A stretch of 64,000 nt of DNA from CAZSSH01 sp964609825 (lineage in GTDB: Bacteria; Verrucomicrobiota; Lentisphaeria; Victivallales; Victivallaceae), in contig CAZSSH010000009.1 in assembly GCA_964609825.1 (NCBI GenBank), positions 248,001 to 312,000 on the forward strand, given 5' to 3'. The number at the start of each line of letters is the position of its first letter. The stretch's first letter is position 1. The position numbers and the translations under genes were made by a program. The notes beneath the pieces are model-generated. The model was not told the DNA's origin. It ran no database searches and saw nothing but the letters and a program-made list of their open reading frames with translations. Shown piece after piece: positions 34,873 to 44,500 of the stretch.

Positions 34873-37800
34873 GTGAAATTATTTTTATGTTTGGGACTCT
34901 TGGCGCTTGCCGGGGCCGTCCCGGCGGCGACGGTGTGGCAGCTGGGAGTGGCGGATGACTCCTCGTGCGAATTTGCGTATCAGTACCGCGCCTGGGAGTA
35001 CGGCCGCGCGCCGTATCTCAAAAATCTGGCGGCGATGGACCCCGCGACGGGAACGTTTACTTATATGATTGCCGGGAATGAGGTCATCGTCAATCCGGCG
35101 ATGGTGAGCTCCATCAATACTCCGTCCATCGCGCAATTTATGCCCAAAGAGGAAATTGTCTCGGGCCTGCGGCTGGTATGGCGCGAGAAAACGGACGGCA
35201 ACCGCAAACTGGTGTTTCGCACCGCCGACTGGAGCAATGAGCACTTGGGGCAAAACGGGATTTTGCTGTTGCTCCCCGGGGGGCGCCGCGTTGTCTTTAA
35301 CTTGCCCGCCGGGTCGCAAAAAACCGCGGGGCTGCAAGAGTACTCGGCAGTGTTTCCGGTCAACGCCGGGGTGAACGAGTTGACCCTCAAAATTGTTACC
35401 CGCGCCAAGCATTACCGGCTGAGTTTTGATTACCTGAAGTTGGAAATTGCTGAGGCTCCGGCAGTGTTGACTCCGGTGGCGGAGCTCAAGCTTAATGATG
35501 AGAGCAATATTTTTACGGTTGGCGTCCCGGCCGGGTGCACGGTAAAACTGTATAACCTTGAAGCCGGATACGGCGAGTATTTCATCCGCGATTTTTGGGG
35601 GAAAACCGTCGGGTCCGGCAGCGTGGAAGTCCGCAATGGCGAGGCAACATTCGGTTTGCCGACACAAGTGCGCGGATATTATCAAATCGAGTTTAAACTT
35701 GGCGGCACTGCGGCAACGACGAGTTATGCCGTGTTGGAGGCGGTGACACCGGAGTGGAAAGTTGATTCGCGTTTCGGCTGTCATGCTTATTACGGCGACA
35801 ATTATGCCGCGACGCTGATGGTTTGGGATGAAGCGCGCGCGCGGCTCAAAGCGCGCCGCGCCGCCGCCGCCGGAGCGCGCTGGGCGCGTTATCACTTGGT
35901 CAACTGGGCGTTGCGCGAGCCCGTCAGGGGACAGTATGACTGGCGCGGGATGGATGAGCGGTTGGCCTTGATGGAGCAATATAAAATTTATTCGTTGTGG
36001 AATGTGGTTTATGTCCCGGGGTGGAATTCTCCGTCCGAGGACTCCAAACTTACCGTTTGCGGCGAGCAGCAACGTTTTACTTATGCCCCCAAAGATTTTA
36101 CGGCTTGGGCGGAGTTTTTGCGGCAGCTGGCAAGCCGTTACCGCGGCCGCGTCCAGTGGTACGAGCTGGGCAATGAGCCCGGATATGCTTCGGCGTTTTG
36201 GGGTAGCGGCTCGCCGCAGGAGTTTGCCCAAATGCTTCAATATGGCTATGAGGCGGTCAAAACTGCCGACCCGGCGGCCAAGGTATTGTCCGGCGCTCCT
36301 CTTTCCATCGGCTTTTTTGAGGAAGTGCTGCAGACAAATGACAATCAAACGTATTTTGATTTGATGAGCATCCATTACCCCGGTAACAGCCGCCGCGGCT
36401 CGGAAAATATTACCAACTGGCGCGCCATGCTGGCCGCCCGCAATATCCATACTCCGATTGTCAACTCGGAGGATATGAGCTGGCGCAACGGCAAGGTCAC
36501 GGATGCCGAAATTGCCGCCAATGTCGTCCAAAGTTATGTTCGCGACGCGGCGCAGGGGGTGGTCAAGACCTTCGGCTTTCAGATGTTTGACGACAACAGC
36601 AACTCCCGCTATTCCTTTTTTGACCTCAACGATGCTCCGTATCCGGCTTATGCCGCCTATCGCGCCATGACCCATCGTTTGGAGGATGCAACTTATGCGG
36701 GCAACCTCTCCGGGGCCGATTTTGAAGCCTATTTGTTTGATCGCAAAGGGACCCCCGTGCTGGTCTTTTGGAGCGACAAAGATATGGAGCTTTCATTTGA
36801 TCTGGGTGCGGCGCCGCAAGCATTGGTTTCACTCATGGACACGGAGTTGCCGCTCGTTGCCGCTGACGGCAAAGTCAAGGTAAAAGCCGCGAACTTTCCC
36901 CAATTTATCGAGGGTGGCGACGGCAACTTTTTGACGCAGCTCGCCGATGCCGTCCGGTCATTGCCGGTGCGGTTGACCGTGCGTCCCGGGCAAAGTGTGA
37001 ATTTTTCCGGGCTGCCGCCGTCAGTCAAGATCATTGCCGTCACCGTCCCCGATAACTGGACGGCGACGCGGTCAACCGATTGGCGTATCGGTGCTCCCGC
37101 CAAGGCTGAGCCGGGGCTTTATGATGCCCTATTAACGCTGCAAGTGGATGGTCGCGAAGTCAACCGCAATTTGGTATTGGAGCTTTTGCCGGGTGAGCCC
37201 GGCGAAAATCTGCTGCGCAACGGCGATTTTAAAGACGGGACCAATTTTTGGTTTTTCCCCAAAACACCTCAGGCGTTTGAGCTTGTCGCCGGGGCCGACG
37301 GCGCTGCTGCCGTAAAAATCAAGGGCAATTGCTTTTTTGGCGCGGCCGGAGCGGCCAAAGTGCGCGCCGGGGAGCGTTATTTGCTGAGCTACAAGGTCAA
37401 AGGCGACGGTACGATCGGATTTGCCTACTCCTTGCTGGACAACGACGCTAAAACAGTGTTTCCGCTCAAGCCGGGGATCAACGGTGCGTTTGTCAAAGTC
37501 GCCGATTCCGGGTGGGTGACCAAAAGCGAAGTCATCGCGATCAACACTCCCGGCGCGGAGTGGCTCAAAATCGGCTTGCTGGCCAATCATCAGCTGCCGG
37601 AGGCGCAAATCGAGGTCACCTGTATTTCGGTCGTCCGCCTCGAGGGCAACATGTCGGCCAATAAAGCATTGTGCCGCGGTGTCTTTGCTCCGGCTCCGGC
37701 CGATATCAAAATTGACGGCGATCCGGCCAAGTGGGCCAACGTGCCGGGGATGAAAATTGCCGGTCGCGCCAATGTCACATTATCGCCCAAAGTATCGTGG

Positions 37801-38316
37801 CAGGGGCCGGATGACCTCTCGGGCGAGTGCAAACTCATGCTTGGCAACGGTAAACTTTACTTCGCATTTTTTGTCCGCGATGATGTGATCGCCCCGGGGA
37901 TCGAAAGTGCTGCCGACTCCTGGCAGCAGGACTCGATCCAGATCGGCATCGATCCCTTAAATGAGGGGAAATATGCGACCGAAATTATCTTGTGCCGTGA
38001 CCGCCAAAATCGCCCGGCAGTTTATAAAATCGCCAACTTTTGGACGCCGGAGCTTCCCGGCAATCTGACCCGGCGCGGTGTGATTGCCGGTGCGGAGATG
38101 GTGATTGTGCCGTCGGCGGGCGGTTTGTTTTATGAGGGCTCCATCCCGCTTGCCGAGCTGTATCCTTTGAAAGGCGACGCGCAAAGTTTCGGCTGGTCAT
38201 GGCTCGTCAATGACAATGACGGCGGCGGCCGCAAGTATATCGAGTGGTCCTCCGGTATCGGCGGCGGCAAAGACGCCGCGCAATACGGCACAGTGAAACG
38301 GCAAAAAATGCCGTAA
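34873..38316 (+). CDS. Giant secreted multidomain glycosidase with CBM-like tail
   Basis: This 1147-residue protein starts at GTG, three bases after the pseudopilin stop. A signal peptide (LFLCLGLLALAGAVPAA) leads into a beta-rich region. A TIM-barrel core lies at about residues 300-620: WARYHLVNWALREPVRGQYD, then WYELGNEPGYA with acid/base Glu435, then PIVNSEDMSW with nucleophile Glu533. This fits clan GH-A families such as GH39 or GH5. Residues 770-920 look like a jelly-roll carbohydrate-binding module. Residues 935-1147 (ADIKIDGDPAKWANVP, ADSWQQDSIQIGIDP) match the CBM9-like or DOMON-like fold. Substrate unknown. Confidence 0.9.
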   Translation: MKLFLCLGLLALAGAVPAATVWQLGVADDSSCEFAYQYRAWEYGRAPYLKNLAAMDPATGTFTYMIAGNEVIVNPAMVSSINTPSIAQFMPKEEIVSGLRLVWREKTDGNRKLVFRTADWSNEHLGQNGILLLLPGGRRVVFNLPAGSQKTAGLQEYSAVFPVNAGVNELTLKIVTRAKHYRLSFDYLKLEIAEAPAVLTPVAELKLNDESNIFTVGVPAGCTVKLYNLEAGYGEYFIRDFWGKTVGSGSVEVRNGEATFGLPTQVRGYYQIEFKLGGTAATTSYAVLEAVTPEWKVDSRFGCHAYYGDNYAATLMVWDEARARLKARRAAAAGARWARYHLVNWALREPVRGQYDWRGMDERLALMEQYKIYSLWNVVYVPGWNSPSEDSKLTVCGEQQRFTYAPKDFTAWAEFLRQLASRYRGRVQWYELGNEPGYASAFWGSGSPQEFAQMLQYGYEAVKTADPAAKVLSGAPLSIGFFEEVLQTNDNQTYFDLMSIHYPGNSRRGSENITNWRAMLAARNIHTPIVNSEDMSWRNGKVTDAEIAANVVQSYVRDAAQGVVKTFGFQMFDDNSNSRYSFFDLNDAPYPAYAAYRAMTHRLEDATYAGNLSGADFEAYLFDRKGTPVLVFWSDKDMELSFDLGAAPQALVSLMDTELPLVAADGKVKVKAANFPQFIEGGDGNFLTQLADAVRSLPVRLTVRPGQSVNFSGLPPSVKIIAVTVPDNWTATRSTDWRIGAPAKAEPGLYDALLTLQVDGREVNRNLVLELLPGEPGENLLRNGDFKDGTNFWFFPKTPQAFELVAGADGAAAVKIKGNCFFGAAGAAKVRAGERYLLSYKVKGDGTIGFAYSLLDNDAKTVFPLKPGINGAFVKVADSGWVTKSEVIAINTPGAEWLKIGLLANHQLPEAQIEVTCISVVRLEGNMSANKALCRGVFAPAPADIKIDGDPAKWANVPGMKIAGRANVTLSPKVSWQGPDDLSGECKLMLGNGKLYFAFFVRDDVIAPGIESAADSWQQDSIQIGIDPLNEGKYATEIILCRDRQNRPAVYKIANFWTPELPGNLTRRGVIAGAEMVIVPSAGGLFYEGSIPLAELYPLKGDAQSFGWSWLVNDNDGGGRKYIEWSSGIGGGKDAAQYGTVKRQKMP

Positions 38317-38338
38317 AAAGTATAAGGAATTTGGCTGC

Positions 38339-41300
38339 ATGTTTAATTTTGATGCTTTTCGCAATCCGCCCGCCGCTTTTCGCGGGACCGATTTTTGGAT
38401 GCTGAATGATGCTTTGGATGAGGAGGGCATCCGTTTTCAGCTCAAGGCAATGAAAGAGCAGGGCGTGGCAAGTTTCATCGCCCGCACTTACATCGGGCTC
38501 AAATCCGATTACCCGGGGCCGCAATTCAAGCAAAAATTGCGCTTGATTGTCGAAACCGCCCGGGAACTGGGGCTCAAATTGTTTTTACAGGCCGGTTATA
38601 TGCCGGAGGCGGTATTGGACTTGCCGCCGTTTATGGCGCTGGTTAACCTCAAGGTGATTCCCGAAGCGGAAGCGGCGGGGCAACCGGTTTTGGCGCGTTA
38701 TCAAAATTATGCGTTTGTCGCTGTCAATACCGGGACTTTTTTGGACATGTTCAGCCCGGCTGCATGCAAATTTTATCTCAAACAGTCATACGAGGATATG
38801 TGGTGCGACTTTAAGGATGAATTTGGCAAAACCATCAGCTCGATTTGGGTGGATGAGCCCAGTTACAGCGCCGCGGCGCTGCCGTGGAGCCCGGTGATTT
38901 TACAAAAATTTAAAGTGCGCTGGGGTTATGATGTCGCCGGCGAGATTCCCAAACTCTTTTTTGACATCGGCAATTACCAAAGCGTCCGTTATCACTATTG
39001 GATTACGGCGCAGGATTTGCTGCGCGACGCTTATTTTGTCCAGGTGCGCGATTGGTGCAAACAAAACAATTTGCTCTTCAGCGGCCATTTGATGATGGAG
39101 GATACCTTGGAGCTCCAATTGCGCCGGGCGGCGGCGGCGATGCCGTATTACAAGTATTTTGACATCCCCGGCATCGATTGTCTGATGGCGGCGATGGAGT
39201 TTAAAGATATGCCGCTGCCCGACCGTTTCGGTTTGCCGCAGCCGCGGCCGGTTATGTATACCACGCCGTTGCAGTGCACTTCCGCCGCCCATCAGGCCGG
39301 GCAGACGCATATTTTGGCCGAAATGTATGGCGTAAGCTCGCAAAATTTGACCATGCGCGATCAAAAAAACATGTTTGACCACTTTGCCGCGCTGGGCATC
39401 AATCACCGCTCGGTGCACGGGCTGTTTTACTCGCTGCGCGGACGCGGCAAACGGGCGTATCCGCCTCATATCAACTATTATCAGCCCTACTGGGCAGAGT
39501 ACCGGATGCTCACCGATTATTGCGCCGGAGCGAGCTACTTTATCAGCTGCGGCGTGCCGGTCAAACCGGTGGCGGTGATCCATCCTTTGAGCTCGGCAGC
39601 GGTCGAGTACCGTGCTCCGGGAGCGCCCGACGGCCTGAGTCCGGCATTGACTTTGCGCGACACCGAGTTTTTGTCGCTGCAAACCGATTTACTGTATGCC
39701 GGGTGCGACTTTGAGTTTGCCGACGAGGATACGCTCGCCATGTGGGGAGAGGTTGGAAATGTTGACGGCAAAGCATATTTACAAGTCGGGCAAATGCGTT
39801 ATTTGGTGGTGGTACTTCCCGCTTTGACGGCAGTGGCCAAATCGACCGTCAAGCTGCTTCGCGAGTTTTTGGCCGCGGGCGGCGAAGTGTACGTCCTTAG
39901 TCAGGCGCCCAGATGGGTGGACGGCTGGGAATCCGATTCGCCCGCCGAGGCGTTGGCGGCGGCCAAATATTTTGCCGACCGCTCCAGTTTGCGCGATGCT
40001 TTACTGCAAACACCTCGGGAGTACTCGCTTACCGGCCGGGACGATCAAACATCCATCCTCGTCAATTACCGGCGCGACAAGGATTGCGGTTACTTTTTCA
40101 TCTTTAACGCCGATTGCGTTAATATGCAGACGGTAACGCTGACGCTCTCCGGCCCGGCGTCGGTTTCGGTCGCCGGTGCGGATGGCGCCTGGCAGCCGGT
40201 TGCGGGCGAAACGCATAACAAACAATCGCATTTTATGCTGACGCTCCCGGCGGGCGGCTCATTGATGGCGCTCGCCCGCTTTGGCCAATCTCCCGCTGTC
40301 GCCGCCAATTCCGCCGCCCTTTACAGCGTGCAACCGTTGTCCGGCCCCTGGGGGCTGACCCTCAAACACCCCAATGCATTGGTATTGGAGTTTTGCCGTT
40401 TCAAGCGCGGGGACGGCGAGGAGTGGTCACGCCTTTACCCGGTGCTGGCGGTGGATGAAATCCTCAACCGTCAGGGATATGCCGGGCCGTTGACGCTGCA
40501 ATTTGATTTTACCGCCGAAGTTGCAATTAAAAACACGCAACTGGTGCTGGAGTCGCCCAAAGATCAGCAAATCTGGTTTGATGATACGGCTGTGCCGTCA
40601 ACGGTTGCCGGTTATTTTTGGGCGCGTGAGTTTGAGTGTGTCGCCCTGCCTGATTTCGGCGCGGGCGGGCACACGGTCACCCTTAAGCGCGATTACCGGC
40701 CCTTGTCCAGGGCACGCTCGGCGATCACCTCATTGTTTGAGCATCAGCGCGGCGTCGAGCTGGAAGCCGTTGCCGTCATCGGCGACTTTGCCGTCTTGTC
40801 GCAGCAAAAGCATGTGTTCAACGCTGTCGGGATGCGGATGGACTGCCATTTTAGGTTGGCGGCGACACCGGCGACGGCGAATGGTGAGTTGGTCAACGCC
40901 GGGTTTCCGTTTTACACCGGCAATGCGGTGCTTTCGCAAGTATTTACGCTCAGTCCCGCTTTGGCCGGGAAAAACGTCACTCTCGTCTTGGACGGGGTCA
41001 ACGCCGCAGCGGTCAAAGTCCGTCTCGATCACGTTGACATGGGGTGCCTTGCCTGGCACCCGTATTGGCTCAATCTCGGCACTATGGCCGCCGGAGAGCA
41101 CGTGCTTGAGCTCGAAATCATCAATACCTTGCGCAATTACCTCGGGCCGTGGCACCGGCCCAAAGGCGAATACGGTGAATGTTGGGGCGGCGGTTACGAG
41201 GCTCCCAATCTTGCCTGGCTCGGCGCCGAGGACGAGTATACGCATCTGCCGATTGCCGACTGGTACGATCACCGCGATCCCGATACCTCGGCATGGACCG

Positions 41301-41362
41301 AGGATTACATGCAAATCCCGTTCGGTATACGGCAGGTCCGGCTGCAGGCGGCTTTTGTTTGA
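38339..41362 (+). CDS. Large GH106-like glycosidase, cytoplasmic
   Basis: This 1007-residue protein has no signal peptide. The first 480 residues look like the catalytic part of GH106-type alpha-L-rhamnosidases and relatives. FRGTDFWMLNDALDEEGIRF opens the domain. SIWVDEPSYS and LFSGHLMMEDTLELQL hold candidate acidic residues, and THILAEMYGVSSQNLTM holds a likely catalytic Glu. A Rossmann-like middle (VVVLPALTAVAKSTVKLL) and beta-sandwich domains follow, the last of which resembles a galactose-binding-type fold. AAGGA lies 11 bases before the ATG. It is the last gene of the GntR cassette, so it would act on products released outside by the giant enzyme upstream. Exact family is probable, not certain. 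Confidence 0.8.
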   Translation: MFNFDAFRNPPAAFRGTDFWMLNDALDEEGIRFQLKAMKEQGVASFIARTYIGLKSDYPGPQFKQKLRLIVETARELGLKLFLQAGYMPEAVLDLPPFMALVNLKVIPEAEAAGQPVLARYQNYAFVAVNTGTFLDMFSPAACKFYLKQSYEDMWCDFKDEFGKTISSIWVDEPSYSAAALPWSPVILQKFKVRWGYDVAGEIPKLFFDIGNYQSVRYHYWITAQDLLRDAYFVQVRDWCKQNNLLFSGHLMMEDTLELQLRRAAAAMPYYKYFDIPGIDCLMAAMEFKDMPLPDRFGLPQPRPVMYTTPLQCTSAAHQAGQTHILAEMYGVSSQNLTMRDQKNMFDHFAALGINHRSVHGLFYSLRGRGKRAYPPHINYYQPYWAEYRMLTDYCAGASYFISCGVPVKPVAVIHPLSSAAVEYRAPGAPDGLSPALTLRDTEFLSLQTDLLYAGCDFEFADEDTLAMWGEVGNVDGKAYLQVGQMRYLVVVLPALTAVAKSTVKLLREFLAAGGEVYVLSQAPRWVDGWESDSPAEALAAAKYFADRSSLRDALLQTPREYSLTGRDDQTSILVNYRRDKDCGYFFIFNADCVNMQTVTLTLSGPASVSVAGADGAWQPVAGETHNKQSHFMLTLPAGGSLMALARFGQSPAVAANSAALYSVQPLSGPWGLTLKHPNALVLEFCRFKRGDGEEWSRLYPVLAVDEILNRQGYAGPLTLQFDFTAEVAIKNTQLVLESPKDQQIWFDDTAVPSTVAGYFWAREFECVALPDFGAGGHTVTLKRDYRPLSRARSAITSLFEHQRGVELEAVAVIGDFAVLSQQKHVFNAVGMRMDCHFRLAATPATANGELVNAGFPFYTGNAVLSQVFTLSPALAGKNVTLVLDGVNAAAVKVRLDHVDMGCLAWHPYWLNLGTMAAGEHVLELEIINTLRNYLGPWHRPKGEYGECWGGGYEAPNLAWLGAEDEYTHLPIADWYDHRDPDTSAWTEDYMQIPFGIRQVRLQAAFV

Positions 41363-41426
41363 CGGCGTTGCTCCGGTCAAATTGCCGGAGTGCAAATACT
41401 TTGATGAAATTATCGGCAAAATTTGT

Positions 41427-41454
41427 TTGCAATTATTTTTTACCGTGTTATTAT
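41427..41454 (+). promoter_or_regulatory. Promoter of the hybrid kinase operon
   Basis: TTGCAA (41427-41432) and TATTAT (41449-41454) with a 16-base spacer lie 52 bases before the kinase ATG, in an AT-rich stretch between two plus-strand operons. Confidence 0.55.
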
Positions 41455-41506
41455 ATGTTTTAGTACCGGAAAGTAAGGAGTAGTTGCAACCTCATGGAGG
41501 TCAAAA

Positions 41507-44500
41507 ATGAGTTTGGCCGATTCGCATTTGGAAGCCAGTAAATCCGGCTCTGCCGGTTCTTTTGAGGGATCGTTGTCCGGCAGGCGATGGAGTTTCTGGC
41601 TCGGGGTCCCTTATGTTTTGCTGCTCGCCGGGTTGATCGTTACCGGCATCGCCTCATATTCGCTCAAATCCGATGTTGACCGGGCGATGGCCGATCAGTT
41701 TGAGCTGATCGCCAATGAAGTCACCTCCCAAATTCAGGAGCGGCTGATCTTGCACGGCCAGATTTTGCGCAGCTGTGCCGCGTTTTACGAAGAAACCAAG
41801 GACATTGACCGCAAGAAATGGGGGCAGTTTGCCGAGCGGATCAGTGCCGACAGCTATGACAACGGACTTCAAAATATCGGTTTCATCATGCTGGTGCCGC
41901 GCGAAAAACTAACGGAGCATGTCCAAAGCATCCGCGCTGATGGCTTTCCGGCCTATCGGGTCTGGCCGGAGGGCGACCGGCCGCGGTATGCCCCGGTGGT
42001 TTACAAGACACCGTTTCAGGGAAGCAATCTGGCGGCTTTCGGCTTTGATCTCTTGTCCGAGCCGACACGGCAAAGTGCGATGGAAAAAGCCTGCGACTCC
42101 AATGCGGCGATTCTCTCGGACAAAATCAATTTGGTCGCGGACGGCTCCTTTGGCCAGTCGGGAGTGATGCTGCTGATTCCCGTGTATCGCTCCGGGGCCC
42201 CGCATGCGACGGTGGCGGAACGTCGCGCGGCCATCGTCGGCTGGGTTAATATTCCCTATTATTTGCGCGATTTTTTGTCCGGCGTGTTGGGTGAAAGAGA
42301 TTTGAATCTTTTGTCTCCAATGCGTTTGCAGATTTTCGGCGATAAGAAAATGACGCCGCAGACGCTGTTGTTTGACAGCAAGCCGCCGGGCGACAGCAAA
42401 ACCGTTTGCCGCAAAGGCAACTGTATCAGGTTTAACCGCGAAATGATGCTTCACGGTCAAGTCTGGTCTCTGGTGTTCAGCCGTCCGGCCATTGGCTTTT
42501 TTTCGACAGAATATGCCAAAGCGTGGTTTGTGCTGGTCGGCGGCGTCGCGGTTTCGCTGCTGCTGGCCGGGTTGTTTGCTGCCCTGTCCAATACCCGCTG
42601 GCGGGCGCGGCAACTGGCGCGCCAACTCAATATGGACTTGCATCGCGCCAATGACCGGTTGGAGCTGGCGACGCGGATCGCCGGCTTGGGGATTTGGGAT
42701 TATAACCTCGTTTTAGGCAAAGTGCAGTGGGACCGACGGATGTTTCAGTTTTACGGGATTCGTCCCGCGGATTTTGACGGTACCATCGGTTATTGGTACA
42801 GCCGGTTGCATCCGGATGACCAACTGCGCTGTAAACAGGAGGTCGATGCCTTTGCCGCCGGCAAGGATCAGGAGTTTTGTCAGGAGTTTCGCGTTGTCCG
42901 GCCTGCGGGCGATATCCGCTATCTCCAGAGTTTGGCTCATGCCAGGCGCAATTTGCAAGGGGAACTCGTTGAAGCATTCGGCATTAATCGTGATATTACC
43001 GAGAGCAAAGAGTTTGAGGATAATCTGGCTCGCGAGCGGACGTTTTTGTCCAATCTTCTTGACTCGATCCCCGACATCGTTTTTTTTAAGGACTTTGAGG
43101 GCAGGTATCTCGGGTGCAATCCTCCGTTTTCCGAATTTGCCGGCAAAGACCGTAAAGAGATCGTCGGCCGCACCGATTATGAATTATTCGGCCCCGATGT
43201 CGCCGAGGGGTTCCGCAAGTATGACATGATCGTCATGCAGTCCCGGCAAATTTCCCGCAACGAGGAGTGGATTACTTATCATGACGGTCGCAGGGAGTTG
43301 ATCGAGACCTTAAAAGCGCCGCTGATGGCCTCGGATGGCAGACTTCTCGGTCTTTTGGGGATCAGCCGTTGCATTACCGAGCGGAAACTCGCCGAGGAGC
43401 AATTGCAAAAAAGCCGTTGGCGCTTAAAAAGCGTGATTGATGCCACCGGGCTCGGGGTGTGGGAATGGAATGTCCAGACCGGCGAGAGCGTCTACGACGA
43501 GATGTGGACCAAAATCATCGGTTACACGCTTGAGGAGTTGATGCCGCTCAGTTACGAAAACTGGGTCAGGTTGATTCACCCGGACGACGTCGCTTTGGCG
43601 GAAGCCAAGGTGCGGGAAGTTGTTGATGATCTCAAGCCCGGTTATGAGTGCGAGTACCGGGTCAGACACAAAGACGGCCGCTGGATTTGGATCAATGACC
43701 GCGGCGGTGTTTTTGTCCGCGACGAGAACGGGAAACCGCTGGTGCTTTTAGGAACCTATCAGGATATTACCGCGCGCAAAGAGGCCGGGGTGCAACTGCA
43801 AAAAAGTCAATGGCGGCTAAAAAATGTGACCGATGCCACCGGTTTGGGCGTCTGGGAGTGGAATGTTAAGACCGATGAGGTCATTTTGGACGAATTGTGG
43901 GTCAAAATGATTGGGTATACTTTGGCGGAATTGTCGCCGATTTGTTATGACACCTGGAAACATCTCGTGCATCCCGATGACTTCCCCGAGGCCAATCGTT
44001 TGTTGCAGCAAGTGGCAGCCGGCGAAAAAACCGCTTTTGTCAATCAATACCGGATGAAACACAAAAACGGTCAATGGGTTTGGATCAGCGATCAGGGCAG
44101 CGTGTTTGAGTATGATAAGGATGGGAAGCCTTTGCTTTTGGTCGGCTCGCATCAGGATATCACCGCGCGTAAACATGCCGAGGCGCTGCAGGCATACAAT
44201 CGCGAATTTGAGCATCTGATCGCCTCGCTGTCCAACCGCTTCATCAATGTCGCTTTGGACGATATCGACACGGTGATCAATGAGACGTTGCAAAGCATCG
44301 GCGAATTTGTCTGTGCCGACCGCGGTTATATTTTTGAGTTTTATGACAACATGCAGATGATCAGCAACACTTACGAGTGGTGTATTGAGGGCGTCGAATC
44401 GCAAATCGGCCGTCTGCCGCAGATGCCTACCAATGAGTTGCCGTGGTTTATGCGTCAAATCTCCCGCGATGCGGTCATTATCCGCTCCATCGATGAGTTG

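Noticed and set aside
34885..36675. 596-codon open frame on the minus strand
   Set aside because: It is fully antisense to the giant glycosidase gene at 34873, has Arg/His-rich composition typical of shadow frames, and lacks a ribosome site.
41370..41390. CTCCGG / CCGGAG hairpin after the GH106-like gene
   Set aside because: Only six pairs and no T-run follow, so it is too weak to call a terminator.
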